Assembly: GCF_014203045.1 (NCBI RefSeq)
Contig: NZ_JACHIF010000007.1
Location: forward strand, 62,001-126,000
From: Prosthecobacter dejongeii
GTDB lineage: Bacteria; Verrucomicrobiota; Verrucomicrobiia; Verrucomicrobiales; Verrucomicrobiaceae
DNA: 64,000 nucleotides
Direction: 5' to 3'
The notes under the pieces are model-generated. The model had not been told where the DNA came from. It saw only the letters and a program-made list of their open reading frames with translations, and ran no database searches. A program made the position numbers and the translations under genes. This document shows, piece after piece, positions 43,244 to 52,125 of the stretch. Numbering within the stretch: the first letter of the stretch is position 1; each line of letters opens with the position of its first letter.

Positions 43244-45388
43244 TCAGGGGGCCTTAGTCGGCACCGCAAACCTGGAATCGTCCCATTGGAAGGGTTTCTT
43301 TTGGCCTAACAAGAGATCGTAAATTGCGTAATTGGTTTTCATCATCTCTTCCAGCATGTCCTTCCACGGGCGGTCCGCGACACTGATGAGACCGGTATTG
43401 TAGCTTTCACCGTTGTATTTGCTAAACCACCGCCCTGTGGTGGCCTGATCCACGAGAGTGAACCATTCAATACCGACGACAAAACCCAGCACAGCGCTTT
43501 GTTCAACGTAATTGCGATAAGCGAGGCCACGCTCACGCTGACTGCTGACTTCACGGCCGCCGATGAGGCCGCTGTCTTTGGGCGATGACCAGAAGAACTC
43601 ACTCAGCATCATCGGTCTGCCTCCACTCCATTCGTGGATGCGGCTGAGTTCCGCCTTATCCACGCCATAGGTGTAGTAGTTGTAGGAGACGACATCCACA
43701 TGCCGTCCCATGATGCGGCAGAGCGTCTCATCTTGAATGGTGATGGGCTGCAGGCGGCTGCCGAGAAGCAAGTGATTGCGGTCATGCCGGCGGTAAAGCC
43801 GCTCGATTTGGGCAAAGTAGGTCTCCAGGAATTCGGCCATAAAGGCACGCACATCCGCCTTGGCTTGATCGGTGCTGACGGCGAGCCCGGCATCCAACAA
43901 GGACTCAAAACTGGCAGCTTGGGATTGCCAGGCTTGGTTGTAAGCATCGATCGTGGCATGCTTCTTTTTCAGAAAGGCCACCAACTCTCTTTTGCATGCA
44001 TGTTTGCCCGTGAGGGAAGGAATAACGCGGGGAAGTTCATCATAACGTGGTTCATTGACAATGAAGTAGCCAATGAGCAGAGGATCCTGCGCATGGGCCG
44101 GCAGTTCGCGCGCAAGATTTTCGGCGATCTTGGCCTCGGTGGCAGGTTCATAGGGATCCCAGACCTCATGTGCACCTGGTATGCGTGGCAGGCCTTCCCA
44201 TTCATTGATAGGCAAATGCGCTACATAAGGGAAGCTCGCCTTTTCACAGGCGGTAGGCGGTTTTGGGCTGAAAGCGCCTATAGAGTTGAAGCCCCACTGC
44301 CGAACACGTGGGATCATGCGTGCGGCGTGTGTATCCAGGTCGTAAGGAGCACCGAATTTCTTGATCGTGTTCGCTAGGTAAAAGGAAAAATGGGCATGGT
44401 CATCCCCGGGTCTAAAGGCGGATGTAAACTCGCTTTGGGGTGAAGGCAGCCATTCATAAATGCTCTCACGACCCTTGATGTAGGTGTAGTCATCATTCGG
44501 CGCAAAACCGCAGATGCCGAGATGGAAAAAGGCCTGACCCTCTGGATCTACCAGCCAGGTTTTGCCGCCTTTCGCCTCCACATGAAAGAAGCCCGTGGCC
44601 TTCAGGCTCAGCTTTTCACCGCTTCCTGGCAGGCCGCCAAATTTGTCCGTCGCTGGTGGTTTCAACCCGGTATAGTAAGCTTCATCTGCGGCCACATCCG
44701 CCTTTAGATCGGATTCGTTCAACAGTTTGTTAGGAAAAGCGTCTTTGATGGATTGGCCGAAGGCATCCACCAATTTGGCCGAAGCGGCGAGTTCCGTGGT
44801 GATCTTGAAGGTGGCCGTGGGGCTATCCGGTAAATAAGGCACGAGGCACATCCAGTGGTAAACGGCCCAGTTCCACTCACGGTTGTCTGTGAGCTGTTGG
44901 AAGGCAAAGTCAGGCGTGGTGATGTCCAGGCTTTGGCCCTGGGCATTTTTGACCTGGAAGGTCGTGCTCCCCAGGCTGGCAATCTGAGGAGTTTTGGGTT
45001 TCTCAGCAGGGAACGTGCCTGCTGTTTCGCCCACCTTCCAAGTGCCACCTTTGGCGAAACCAATGTCGATCAAGGTGGTGACCTTCCAAGAAGCCACGTC
45101 TGCGGGGATCTGGCTGAAAGTGAGGGTGATCTCGTCCTTCGCCACCGTCATTGTGCATTGCGCTCCCCCTTCATATTGTACTGTGGCAGTGCCACCGCTG
45201 GCACTGGCTTGCGTTTGTTTATGCACAGGCTGGCTGCTGGCATTGACGAATTCCGGATACGTTAGTACGAAGTTCCCCAGGCTGCCCGCCACCACTTCAA
45301 TGCCAGCGGGTGTGGTCTTCAGTTCGGCTGCCAAGCTGGGCAGTGTGGTAGCAATCAGGAACAATGTAAGCAGGTGGCGAAGCAGCAT
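43244..45388 (-). CDS. Secreted glycoside hydrolase (GH-A clan, agarase-like)
   Basis: A 714-residue exported enzyme (signal peptide MLLRHLLTLFLIATTLPSLAA). The first 230 residues are a beta-sandwich. From 'FFHVEAKGGKTWLVDPEGQAFF' on, a TIM barrel runs to the end. The barrel shows 'IGYFIVNEPRYD' (acid/base Asn-Glu) and 'MMLSEFFW' (likely nucleophile Glu), the GH-A clan pattern; the 'WLVDPEG...FFHLG' lead-in is like GH50 beta-agarases and relatives. A beta-galactosidase or beta-agarase activity on algal polysaccharide is inferred; substrate unproven. Confidence 0.8.
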   Translation of the reverse strand: MLLRHLLTLFLIATTLPSLAAELKTTPAGIEVVAGSLGNFVLTYPEFVNASSQPVHKQTQASASGGTATVQYEGGAQCTMTVAKDEITLTFSQIPADVASWKVTTLIDIGFAKGGTWKVGETAGTFPAEKPKTPQIASLGSTTFQVKNAQGQSLDITTPDFAFQQLTDNREWNWAVYHWMCLVPYLPDSPTATFKITTELAASAKLVDAFGQSIKDAFPNKLLNESDLKADVAADEAYYTGLKPPATDKFGGLPGSGEKLSLKATGFFHVEAKGGKTWLVDPEGQAFFHLGICGFAPNDDYTYIKGRESIYEWLPSPQSEFTSAFRPGDDHAHFSFYLANTIKKFGAPYDLDTHAARMIPRVRQWGFNSIGAFSPKPPTACEKASFPYVAHLPINEWEGLPRIPGAHEVWDPYEPATEAKIAENLARELPAHAQDPLLIGYFIVNEPRYDELPRVIPSLTGKHACKRELVAFLKKKHATIDAYNQAWQSQAASFESLLDAGLAVSTDQAKADVRAFMAEFLETYFAQIERLYRRHDRNHLLLGSRLQPITIQDETLCRIMGRHVDVVSYNYYTYGVDKAELSRIHEWSGGRPMMLSEFFWSSPKDSGLIGGREVSSQRERGLAYRNYVEQSAVLGFVVGIEWFTLVDQATTGRWFSKYNGESYNTGLISVADRPWKDMLEEMMKTNYAIYDLLLGQKKPFQWDDSRFAVPTKAP

Positions 45389-45515
45389 GATAGGCAGTCA
45401 TTGATGCGGGAGGCCGTTTTGCCAAGCATTCTCGCAGGGGAAGGGTATGATTCTTTTGGGCAGGGGACCTAGCCTGATAGAAAAGAGGTAGCGACCCTGT
45501 TTGGAGCTGTGAGAT

Positions 45516-46676
45516 ATGATCATCCCCCACCGCGCACTTTTCGTCAGTCTGTTCGTTTTTGTTGCCAGTCTCACTGTCCTCACAGCAGAACAGCCGGTGC
45601 CGACGATTACCTCTGCGTTGAAGCCCTTCGTCGAGAAACAAGAACTCGCCGGGGCGGTGGTCTGGGTAGGAGCGGTGGATAAAAGCGCGAGCCTCGGCTC
45701 CGTTGGTTTTGCCGACATTGAGGCTCAAGTGCCGATGAGGGAAAATACACTTTTTTGGATTGCGTCCATGTCCAAGCCGATGACTGGAGCCGCCGTGATG
45801 ATGCTGGTGGATGAGGGCAAAATTCATTTGGATGACCCGGTAGAAAAATACTTGCCGGAGTTCAAAGGCCAGCATCTCGCCCTCCTGAAAGACGGTAAGC
45901 AAACAGGAACCCGAGCCCCGGCCAGACTTATCACCATTCGCGATGTGCTGAGCCACACCAGCGGGCTGCCTTTCAAATCTCCCGAAGAGCAACCGACCCT
46001 GGATGGCCTGCCTCTGGAAAAGGCCGTGAAAACCTATGCATCGCACCCGCTGGTGTTCGAGCCTGGAAAAGACTTTCTCTACAGCAATGCGGGCATCAAT
46101 ACAGCGGCGCGCATTCTGGAAGTGGTCTCCGGCATGGCCTATGAAGACTTTATGGCGAAGCGCCTGTTTGAACCTCTGGGCATGGTGGACACCACCTTTT
46201 GGCCTAACGAATCACAGGTGGCAAGATTGGCGAAATCTTATAAGCCGGGCAAGGACGGCATGGGATTGGAGCCTTTGCTGATCGGTCAGCTCCATTATCC
46301 TTTGGGGGACCGTAGCAAGCGTTTCCCCATGCCTGCGGGGGGCCTGTTTTCCACGGCTGCGGATGTGGGCACCTTTGGCCTCATGATCCTCAATGGCGGA
46401 GAATGGAAAGGTCGCCGTTATCTGTCCCAAGCGGCCGTGGAAGAACTGACACGCCGCCAGACCCCGCCCGAGCTTAGCCGGGCCTATGGCCTCGGCTGGG
46501 CTGTAGATGCGGATGGCGCTGGCCATGGCGGTGCCTTTGCTACGAATCTGAGCGTGGATAAAAAGCACGGTCTTGTGCTGGTGTTCATGATCCAGCACTC
46601 GGGCTTTCCAGGAGAAGGAAAAAAAGCCTTGGGAGCATTCAAAGCGGCAGCAGTGAAGGCCTTTGCGAACCCCTGA
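45516..46676 (+). CDS. Serine beta-lactamase-fold hydrolase (class C-like)
   Basis: A 386-residue exported protein with the penicillin-binding/AmpC fold: 'WIASMSKPMTG' (SxxK, Ser84 nucleophile), 'DFLYSNAGI' (YxN) and 'GHGGAF' in place of KTG. The replacement by HGG is usual for the esterase/D-aminopeptidase-like relatives rather than true beta-lactamases, so drug resistance should not be assumed. It diverges from the glycoside hydrolase (127-bp gap) and converges on the Nudix gene with a 1-bp gap. Confidence 0.88.
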   Translation: MIIPHRALFVSLFVFVASLTVLTAEQPVPTITSALKPFVEKQELAGAVVWVGAVDKSASLGSVGFADIEAQVPMRENTLFWIASMSKPMTGAAVMMLVDEGKIHLDDPVEKYLPEFKGQHLALLKDGKQTGTRAPARLITIRDVLSHTSGLPFKSPEEQPTLDGLPLEKAVKTYASHPLVFEPGKDFLYSNAGINTAARILEVVSGMAYEDFMAKRLFEPLGMVDTTFWPNESQVARLAKSYKPGKDGMGLEPLLIGQLHYPLGDRSKRFPMPAGGLFSTAADVGTFGLMILNGGEWKGRRYLSQAAVEELTRRQTPPELSRAYGLGWAVDADGAGHGGAFATNLSVDKKHGLVLVFMIQHSGFPGEGKKALGAFKAAAVKAFANP

Positions 46677-46677
46677 A

Positions 46678-47250
46678 TCAGCCTCGAAGCTGAGTTGCAA
46701 GCCGCAGCAAAGCCAGCACGCTGACGCTGTCGCGAATGCGGCCATCCAAGGCCATCTGGATGGCTTCTGTCAAAGGCAGGCGCTTCACGGCGAGCTGCTC
46801 CGTCTCTTCCGGCTCCGCCTCGCCAAAGGTGAGATCACGGGCAACGAAGATGTCGCAGACCTCATTGGTCGTTGAATTCGAAAGCTGAAGATTCATCAGC
46901 AGCGGTTCGATGGTGGCGGCACGAATGCCTGTTTCCTCCAGGAGTTCACGCCGGGCGCATTCGGCGGGTTCTTCGCCGGGTGGGCAGCCGCCTTCGGGGA
47001 TCTCCCACTCATAACGTTCATGGCTATAGCGCCACTGGCCCACCAGCCAGGTGTTTCCTTCAGCATCCACTGGCACCACGCCAATGGCGCGATTTTTATA
47101 CTCTACCACGCCATAAATGCCGCGGCCACCGCTGGGGTTGATCACTTGGTCTTCACGCACACGAATCCAGGGATTCACATATCCCTCACGGCTGCTGAGT
47201 GTGGTCCAGGGATTGGTGGTTTCGATGGAGTCGGAAGTGGGTTGGTCCAT
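46678..47250 (-). CDS. Nudix hydrolase, ADP-ribose pyrophosphatase-like
   Basis: A 190-residue Nudix protein. The Nudix box 'GGCPPGEEPAECARRELLEETGI' fits G-x5-E-x7-REUxEExGU (shown as two parts: GGCPPGEE and RRELLEETG). A preceding 'WEIPEGG' and an Arg/Tyr-rich strand resemble ADP-ribose or nucleoside-diphosphate-sugar pyrophosphatases. Cytosolic, single domain. It follows the ClpP-fold gene, but a terminator between them makes it a separate unit. Confidence 0.92.
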   Translation of the reverse strand: MDQPTSDSIETTNPWTTLSSREGYVNPWIRVREDQVINPSGGRGIYGVVEYKNRAIGVVPVDAEGNTWLVGQWRYSHERYEWEIPEGGCPPGEEPAECARRELLEETGIRAATIEPLLMNLQLSNSTTNEVCDIFVARDLTFGEAEPEETEQLAVKRLPLTEAIQMALDGRIRDSVSVLALLRLATQLRG

Positions 47251-47257
47251 GGCAGAA

Positions 47258-47285
47258 AATGAGCCTGGTTTAATCCAGGCTCATT
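47258..47285 (-). terminator. Rho-independent terminator
   Basis: Perfect 11-bp stem AATGAGCCTGG / CCAGGCTCATT with 6-nt loop; on the minus strand the stem ends in TT followed by further T (TTTT). It lies 37 bp after the stop of the ClpP-fold gene and just before the Nudix start. Confidence 0.85.
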
Positions 47286-47321
47286 CACTGATTAACCAGC
47301 ATTCAGAGGTGGCTCAACCTT

Positions 47322-48710
47322 TTACTGAAGGCGGAAATAACCATCCGGATTATACATCCAGTAGGCATCGAGCGGGTTCAGGCGGGGCAAGACAGCGACA
47401 GGCTTGCCGCGTTCGTCGGAGCTTTCGACGACACCGTTGTCCAGGTGGCCGGGGGGCAGGATACGAATGGGCATGCCTGTCTGTGACTGGGCTGGCTGGG
47501 TGGTATCCGGATGGCGCAGCAGGGCAGTCTCTTCGATCTCTTCGACAATGGTGTCCACCCATTTCAATTTCTGGGCATTGTCAGCAAATTCATTCCAGTC
47601 ACCAGTGGATGATTTTTTGTACATCTTGGTGATGAATTCGTCGCGGGTAAGACCCATTTTTTGCGCCACGGGATCTGCCAGGCGCTTCCACCATTCTTCC
47701 AGTTCCTTCACGCTTTCGCGGTGCTGCGTCAGATTCCCCATGATGCCGGCGGAAAGCTGATGGTGCAGGATGATCGCATTCGGATACGCGAAGGATTTTT
47801 TCGATAGAGTGGTGATGCACGCGGCCATGCTGGCGGCAAAGGATTTAACCACCGTGTAAACCGGGGCCTTGGAACCGTGCATGGCCTTGATGATCTTATA
47901 GCCAGCCATCACGCTACCGCCGGGGCAGTCATCAATGACGATGAAGATCGGAGCTTCCTCGTCGCGATTGTTAAAGTAGGCGATTCGATCCGCCAGACTG
48001 TCAGCGGTCTTGGAGGTGATAACGCCGTTTAGGGCGATGGTGCGATCGGAAAGGATGAGTTTGTTGCCCTGCACGGGCTCTTTCAGGTAAGCCGGAGCTT
48101 TGCCTGCATAGGTGCGCGATTCGGTCTCCTTTTGCTGGAGTTCCATGGCGAGCGTGAGTGCGGAGGTCTTGCGCTTGATGGCGTTTTCTTCGCGGCGCAT
48201 GGCGTAGCCTTCGGTGTCCACCTCGTTCTTCGCGATGGAGGCCTCCATGCTGGTGCGCTCGCCTTTGCGGCGGAGTTCCATGATGTCGGCATAGTCCTTG
48301 TCTCGCTGCTCGGCCTCGGCCAGATCCGACTTGGCCTTCATCTCCTCCAGCTTGATCTGGATCTCGGCCAGGGCGCGTTTTCTGACCGCCAGTTTTTCAT
48401 CCAGCTTCGTCTGCTCCAGGGCCATCTGGGCAGCGATTCTTTCGCGCTCTGCCACCAGCTTGGCGGTTTCCGCCTTGATGGATTCCAGCGGATCGGGCTT
48501 GGCGGGTTCTGGTGTTTTTTCCGCGACTGAAATTTCAATTTTCTGGCCTGAGATGACTGCGGGCTTGCCGTCTTTCGCAGTAGTTTTTTCGTCCTTCGGT
48601 GCGGTGGGCTTTTCCTCCTTGGCCGCTGGCGGTTTCGGGGGAAGGGGATCACCCAGGGCGAGGCCCGTCAACAACAATGAAAAAAGGGCAGGGGTCGTGC
48701 ATTTCATCAC
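47322..48710 (-). CDS. Exported ClpP-fold serine protease with coiled coil
   Basis: A 462-residue protein with a signal peptide (residues 1-20), a Lys/Pro/Glu-rich linker (21-75) and a long coiled coil (about 75-200). A ClpP/crotonase-like domain follows (about 215-395). The domain keeps the ClpP blocks: 'IDDCPGGSVMAG' (oxyanion region), 'SFAASMAAC' with Ser294 as nucleophile, 'IILHHQLSAG' with His317, and 'GDWNEFADNAQKLKWVD' with Asp371, a complete-looking triad. Cytosolic ClpP has none of the extra parts, and no Clp ATPase is nearby. It likely works in the periplasm without an unfoldase; substrates unknown. A 67-residue Pro-rich tail follows. Confidence 0.85.
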   Translation of the reverse strand: MMKCTTPALFSLLLTGLALGDPLPPKPPAAKEEKPTAPKDEKTTAKDGKPAVISGQKIEISVAEKTPEPAKPDPLESIKAETAKLVAERERIAAQMALEQTKLDEKLAVRKRALAEIQIKLEEMKAKSDLAEAEQRDKDYADIMELRRKGERTSMEASIAKNEVDTEGYAMRREENAIKRKTSALTLAMELQQKETESRTYAGKAPAYLKEPVQGNKLILSDRTIALNGVITSKTADSLADRIAYFNNRDEEAPIFIVIDDCPGGSVMAGYKIIKAMHGSKAPVYTVVKSFAASMAACITTLSKKSFAYPNAIILHHQLSAGIMGNLTQHRESVKELEEWWKRLADPVAQKMGLTRDEFITKMYKKSSTGDWNEFADNAQKLKWVDTIVEEIEETALLRHPDTTQPAQSQTGMPIRILPPGHLDNGVVESSDERGKPVAVLPRLNPLDAYWMYNPDGYFRLQ

Positions 48711-48816
48711 GGATGACTATACACCGCCCACGCCCGGATTGTTCAAGAATGTTTTGTCTGTTCCTTTGACGTGGTAGGGCCGGGACGGTCGTCACCCGCC
48801 CCAGCCTCTCCCAGAT

Positions 48817-49497
48817 TTAATTTACCTGGGCTCGGATGGCCTTCACCACTTCGGCTCCCAGGGCCTCCGATCCGGCAGGAGTGAAATGGACGTTGGCAGG
48901 CTGGATTTGCAGCTCCTTCATCCTTGGCTGGGCGAAGGCGTACAGATCGTTCACCGGGATACCGTTTTCCTTCATCACCCGTATGGCCGCTTCGTTGTAG
49001 CGGATGACGTCGGCATTGTCGCGATAGACCTTCATGGGTTCTGCGGGTGCTGGCGTGGTGGTGGCAAAGACGAGCTTGGCCCCAGTAGCCTTCAGTTTGC
49101 CGACGATTTCGCGGAGCTGCTTTTCATACACTTCCACAGTGGCCTGGGGCGGGTCGGTGGCCAGGTCGGAGGTGGCCTTGCCATCGGCTTTTACATGCTT
49201 GAGGTCGTGCAGGCCCCAGTTGAAATGGATCACGTTCCATTTGCCACCGTCAATCTGTAGCCAGCGGCCAATGTTGGCCACGCCCGAGTTGGTGCCGCCA
49301 CAGTTCTCAGCCTTGCCGTTTTTGGCCATGGGCCGCAGGACCGTCATCTCATCCGCCAACAGTTTTTGCACCACCGGGGTGTAGCCCATGGAGATAGAAT
49401 CGCCGAGAATGAGCACACGGGGCTTTTCAGCCGCATGAGCAGAGGTGAAAGCGAAGGCCGTCGTGGCCAGTAAAAAGAGAAAGCTGGTACGTTTCAT
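48817..49497 (-). CDS. Secreted SGNH/GDSL hydrolase
   Basis: A 226-residue exported esterase. Block I 'LILGDSISMGY' holds the nucleophile Ser, block II-III 'FNWGLHDLKHV' follows, and block V 'NVHFTPAGSEALG' holds the His. SGNH enzymes deacetylate polysaccharides, xylan or lipids; a role in polysaccharide breakdown fits the neighbouring sulfatases but is inference. The usual Asn of block III appears displaced (Gly-Leu-His-Asp), which is a small oddity. Confidence 0.88.
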   Translation of the reverse strand: MKRTSFLFLLATTAFAFTSAHAAEKPRVLILGDSISMGYTPVVQKLLADEMTVLRPMAKNGKAENCGGTNSGVANIGRWLQIDGGKWNVIHFNWGLHDLKHVKADGKATSDLATDPPQATVEVYEKQLREIVGKLKATGAKLVFATTTPAPAEPMKVYRDNADVIRYNEAAIRVMKENGIPVNDLYAFAQPRMKELQIQPANVHFTPAGSEALGAEVVKAIRAQVN

Positions 49498-49531
49498 GGA
49501 CTCGTCCTAACGACGGGCTGCTAGAAACATT

Positions 49532-50224
49532 TCAGCCCTTCTTCGCCGGGTCTGGGGCCACGGTGCTCAGCCACAGTCCCTCCGGGGTCACCTTCACCTG
49601 ACGGATGGCCTTCAGCACCGTGCCGATAGGTTCTACCTTGCGATAAGGGGCCACCCACTGCCAGATCTCCATGCCGGTGATGAATCCATCGGGCACTTCT
49701 TTGCCAGGCACTTTCACGTCCACCACTTTGGCATCCACGCCTTCTTCATGCACATGCACGTAGTAGGTGAGCTGGCCGATGAGATAGCGCTTTTTGTCTT
49801 CCCAGAATTTGATGTTGTTCAGCGGCAGGCAAACCTGGCTGGTGATGGCATCTTTGTCCGGCATAGTGCCTTCGATACGGATGAGATCCGCATAGCTGCC
49901 GTAGCCGGTGTCTGGGGCGATGCTGATGATGCCATTGAGGTCCGCGACCGTCAGGGATAGTTCCGTAGGCTGGCCATTTTTTGAGGCTTCGGCAAAGTCG
50001 CTCAACCGCTTTTCCAGGGCCGTGCGGGCTTCTGGAGTCAGCTCTACGGGCGGCAGTTTGACAGGGGCATCTACCGTGATTTTGGCGATTTCCTTGTCCT
50101 GGGTGAAAAGCGAGTAGGCGCTCCAGGCGATCATGCCGCCAAAGACCAGGGCGGCCATGATCATGATGGCGCAACCGTAAAAGGGATTGAAGGGGGCCGT
50201 GGGGACTTTTTGAATGCGGGACAT
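49532..50224 (-). CDS. Membrane-anchored protein of unknown function
   Basis: A 230-residue protein with one N-terminal transmembrane helix (about 14-38, 'CAIMIMAALVFGGMIAWSAY') and a periplasmic domain of mixed alpha/beta ('LPPVELTPEARTALEKRL', 'TADLNGIISIAPDTGYG'). No known motif. Its stop lies 34 bp upstream of the SGNH gene start on the same strand. Confidence 0.7.
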   Translation of the reverse strand: MSRIQKVPTAPFNPFYGCAIMIMAALVFGGMIAWSAYSLFTQDKEIAKITVDAPVKLPPVELTPEARTALEKRLSDFAEASKNGQPTELSLTVADLNGIISIAPDTGYGSYADLIRIEGTMPDKDAITSQVCLPLNNIKFWEDKKRYLIGQLTYYVHVHEEGVDAKVVDVKVPGKEVPDGFITGMEIWQWVAPYRKVEPIGTVLKAIRQVKVTPEGLWLSTVAPDPAKKG

Positions 50225-50276
50225 GGTCGGGGGAGGGGAAACCTTGGCTCAACCTCAGGGCATCGCCAAGCATGAA

Positions 50277-50495
50277 TCAGGGCTCTTTGCCTGCCTCTTC
50301 GCGTGCTTCTTCAGGAGTCAGCAAGACGGCACCTTTGATGAGGCGGCAAAATTCTTTTTTGCTCACCTGCTGCTCGGCACCCTGTTTAGTTTTCAGGTCT
50401 TTCATCCCTTTGTAAACAATGAATTGGCGGTCCCAGTGCACGATGCGCAGGTAGAGGTCGCCTTGTTTCCAGATCTGATTCTGTTCCAGTTTCAT
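50277..50495 (-). CDS. Small hypothetical protein
   Basis: 72 residues, charged and soluble, MKLEQNQIWKQGDLYLRIVH. The layout of short strands ('IWKQGDLYLRIV', 'RQFIVYKGM') and the KKEFCRLI helix suggest a small folded domain; no family recognised. 52 bp before the membrane protein gene on the same strand. Confidence 0.65.
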   Translation of the reverse strand: MKLEQNQIWKQGDLYLRIVHWDRQFIVYKGMKDLKTKQGAEQQVSKKEFCRLIKGAVLLTPEEAREEAGKEP

Positions 50496-50660
50496 GCATT
50501 TCCTTACATGGGGCTCAGGCCGCAGGCCAGAGGATTTGTCTGGTCTGTTTCCGGGCGTTCTGTTTCAGTGGAGTAGCCCTGGGCTAGGCTTATTCGAATG
50601 CCTTGAAATGACCCGCCTGTGCCGACGTTCAATGGGCTGCCCAATTCCCCTCCAACCGAT

Positions 50661-52100
50661 ATGTCCAAACTCGCCGCCACTTTTTTGACGCAGATCGTCC
50701 TCGGCTTTGCCCTGGCCACCAGCAGCCTGTGCGCCGCCGAACGGCCTAATATCATCTGGATCATGGCAGATGACCTAGGCTATGGCGACTTAGGCTGCTT
50801 TGGCCAAAAAGTCATCACCACCCCGAATCTGGATCGCATGGCGAAAGAGGGGATGAAGTTCACCCACTTTTACGCAGGGGCCACGGTTTGTGCGCCTTCA
50901 CGCAGCGTGCTAATGACGGGGCTGCATCACGGACACACCCGAGTGCGCGGCAATTCCGGTAAAACCAATCCTGGTGCTCAGGCCCTCAAGGAAGGTGATG
51001 TAACCGTGGCGAAGGTGCTTCAGGAGGCAGGCTACAAGACCGCCCTCATCGGCAAATGGGGCCTGGGTGATGAAGGAGCTGCCGAGACGGGACTGCCACG
51101 CAAGCAGGGCTTTGACTACTTCTACGGCTACCTGGACCAGACCCACGCGCACAATCATTACCCTGATTATCTCTGGCGCAATGAGACCAAGGAGCCGCTG
51201 TCGAACATCGTCACCCCCCTAGGTGAAAACGGAGGTGGCTATGCCACCCAGCCTATTCATTTCTCAGACGATCTCTTTGCCGATGAGGCGCTGAAGTATG
51301 TGGAAGAAAACAAGGCCGCGCCTTTTTTCCTCTACTGGAGCATGGTCGTCCCTCACGCCAATAACGAGCGCACCCGCGAACTTAAGGATGGCGCTGAGGT
51401 GCCTGACTATGGACCCTATGAAGGCAAGGACTGGCCCAATCCCGACAAAGGCCAGGCGGCAATGATCTCCCGCTTGGACGGCTATGTGGGGCGAATGTTG
51501 GACCTGCTCAAGGCCCAGGGGCTAGCTGAAAAAACACTGGTCATTTTCACCAGCGACAATGGTCCCCATGATGAGAGCAATCACGACCTCGCCCGCTTCA
51601 ATCCCTCCGGCCCCTACACTGGCATCAAGAGAAGCCTCACCGATGGGGGCATTCGCGTCCCGCTCATCGCCTGGTGGCCGGGCAAAGTGAAGGCCGATGT
51701 GGAAACGGGCCATGTCGCCTCTTTTGCCGATTGGCTGGGCACAGCCGCTGACTTAGCAGGTGCCAAGGCACCGGAGAAGATCGATTCCATCAGCTTTAAG
51801 CCAACTTTGTTAGGCCTGGAAGAGCAGGCAAAGCATGAGTTTCTTTACTGGGAGTTTCATGAGGGCGGTTTTAAGCAGGCGGCCCTTTATCAGGGGCGCT
51901 GGAAGGGCATCCGCCAGGGTGGGCCAGAGGCCCCTATTATGCTCTACGATCAGCAAAACGATGTCGCAGAAACCACGAATGTGGCCAGGGAACATCCCGA
52001 GATTGCTGAGAAAATCAGCTCCTACTTGAAGACAGCCCGAACAGAATTGCCCGAGTGGGAACCTCGCTGGAAGGCTGACGGGAAGAAGAAAAAGAAGTGA
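50661..52100 (+). CDS. Secreted sulfatase, canonical Cys type (1 of 3)
   Basis: ATG 50661 (MSKLAATFLTQIV) gives 479 residues; signal peptide to about residue 25. Alkaline-phosphatase-fold S1 sulfatase: 'IMADDLGYGDLG' (Asp37/38 metal ligands) and 'TVCAPSRSVLMTG' where Cys77 would be converted to formylglycine. 'FTSDNGPHDE' is the second metal-site block. It hydrolyses a sulfate ester of a carbohydrate; the natural substrate is unknown. It starts the sulfatase row, 25 bp before the next one. The formylglycine maturase is not in this window. Confidence 0.93.
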   Translation: MSKLAATFLTQIVLGFALATSSLCAAERPNIIWIMADDLGYGDLGCFGQKVITTPNLDRMAKEGMKFTHFYAGATVCAPSRSVLMTGLHHGHTRVRGNSGKTNPGAQALKEGDVTVAKVLQEAGYKTALIGKWGLGDEGAAETGLPRKQGFDYFYGYLDQTHAHNHYPDYLWRNETKEPLSNIVTPLGENGGGYATQPIHFSDDLFADEALKYVEENKAAPFFLYWSMVVPHANNERTRELKDGAEVPDYGPYEGKDWPNPDKGQAAMISRLDGYVGRMLDLLKAQGLAEKTLVIFTSDNGPHDESNHDLARFNPSGPYTGIKRSLTDGGIRVPLIAWWPGKVKADVETGHVASFADWLGTAADLAGAKAPEKIDSISFKPTLLGLEEQAKHEFLYWEFHEGGFKQAALYQGRWKGIRQGGPEAPIMLYDQQNDVAETTNVAREHPEIAEKISSYLKTARTELPEWEPRWKADGKKKKK

Positions 52101-52125
52101 TCGTCCGCCATCAGTATTTCTCCCC

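Noticed and set aside
45516-46676. AmpC-type beta-lactamase conferring drug resistance
   Set aside because: SxxK and YxN are present but the third box is HGG, usual for esterase or peptidase relatives; resistance cannot be claimed.
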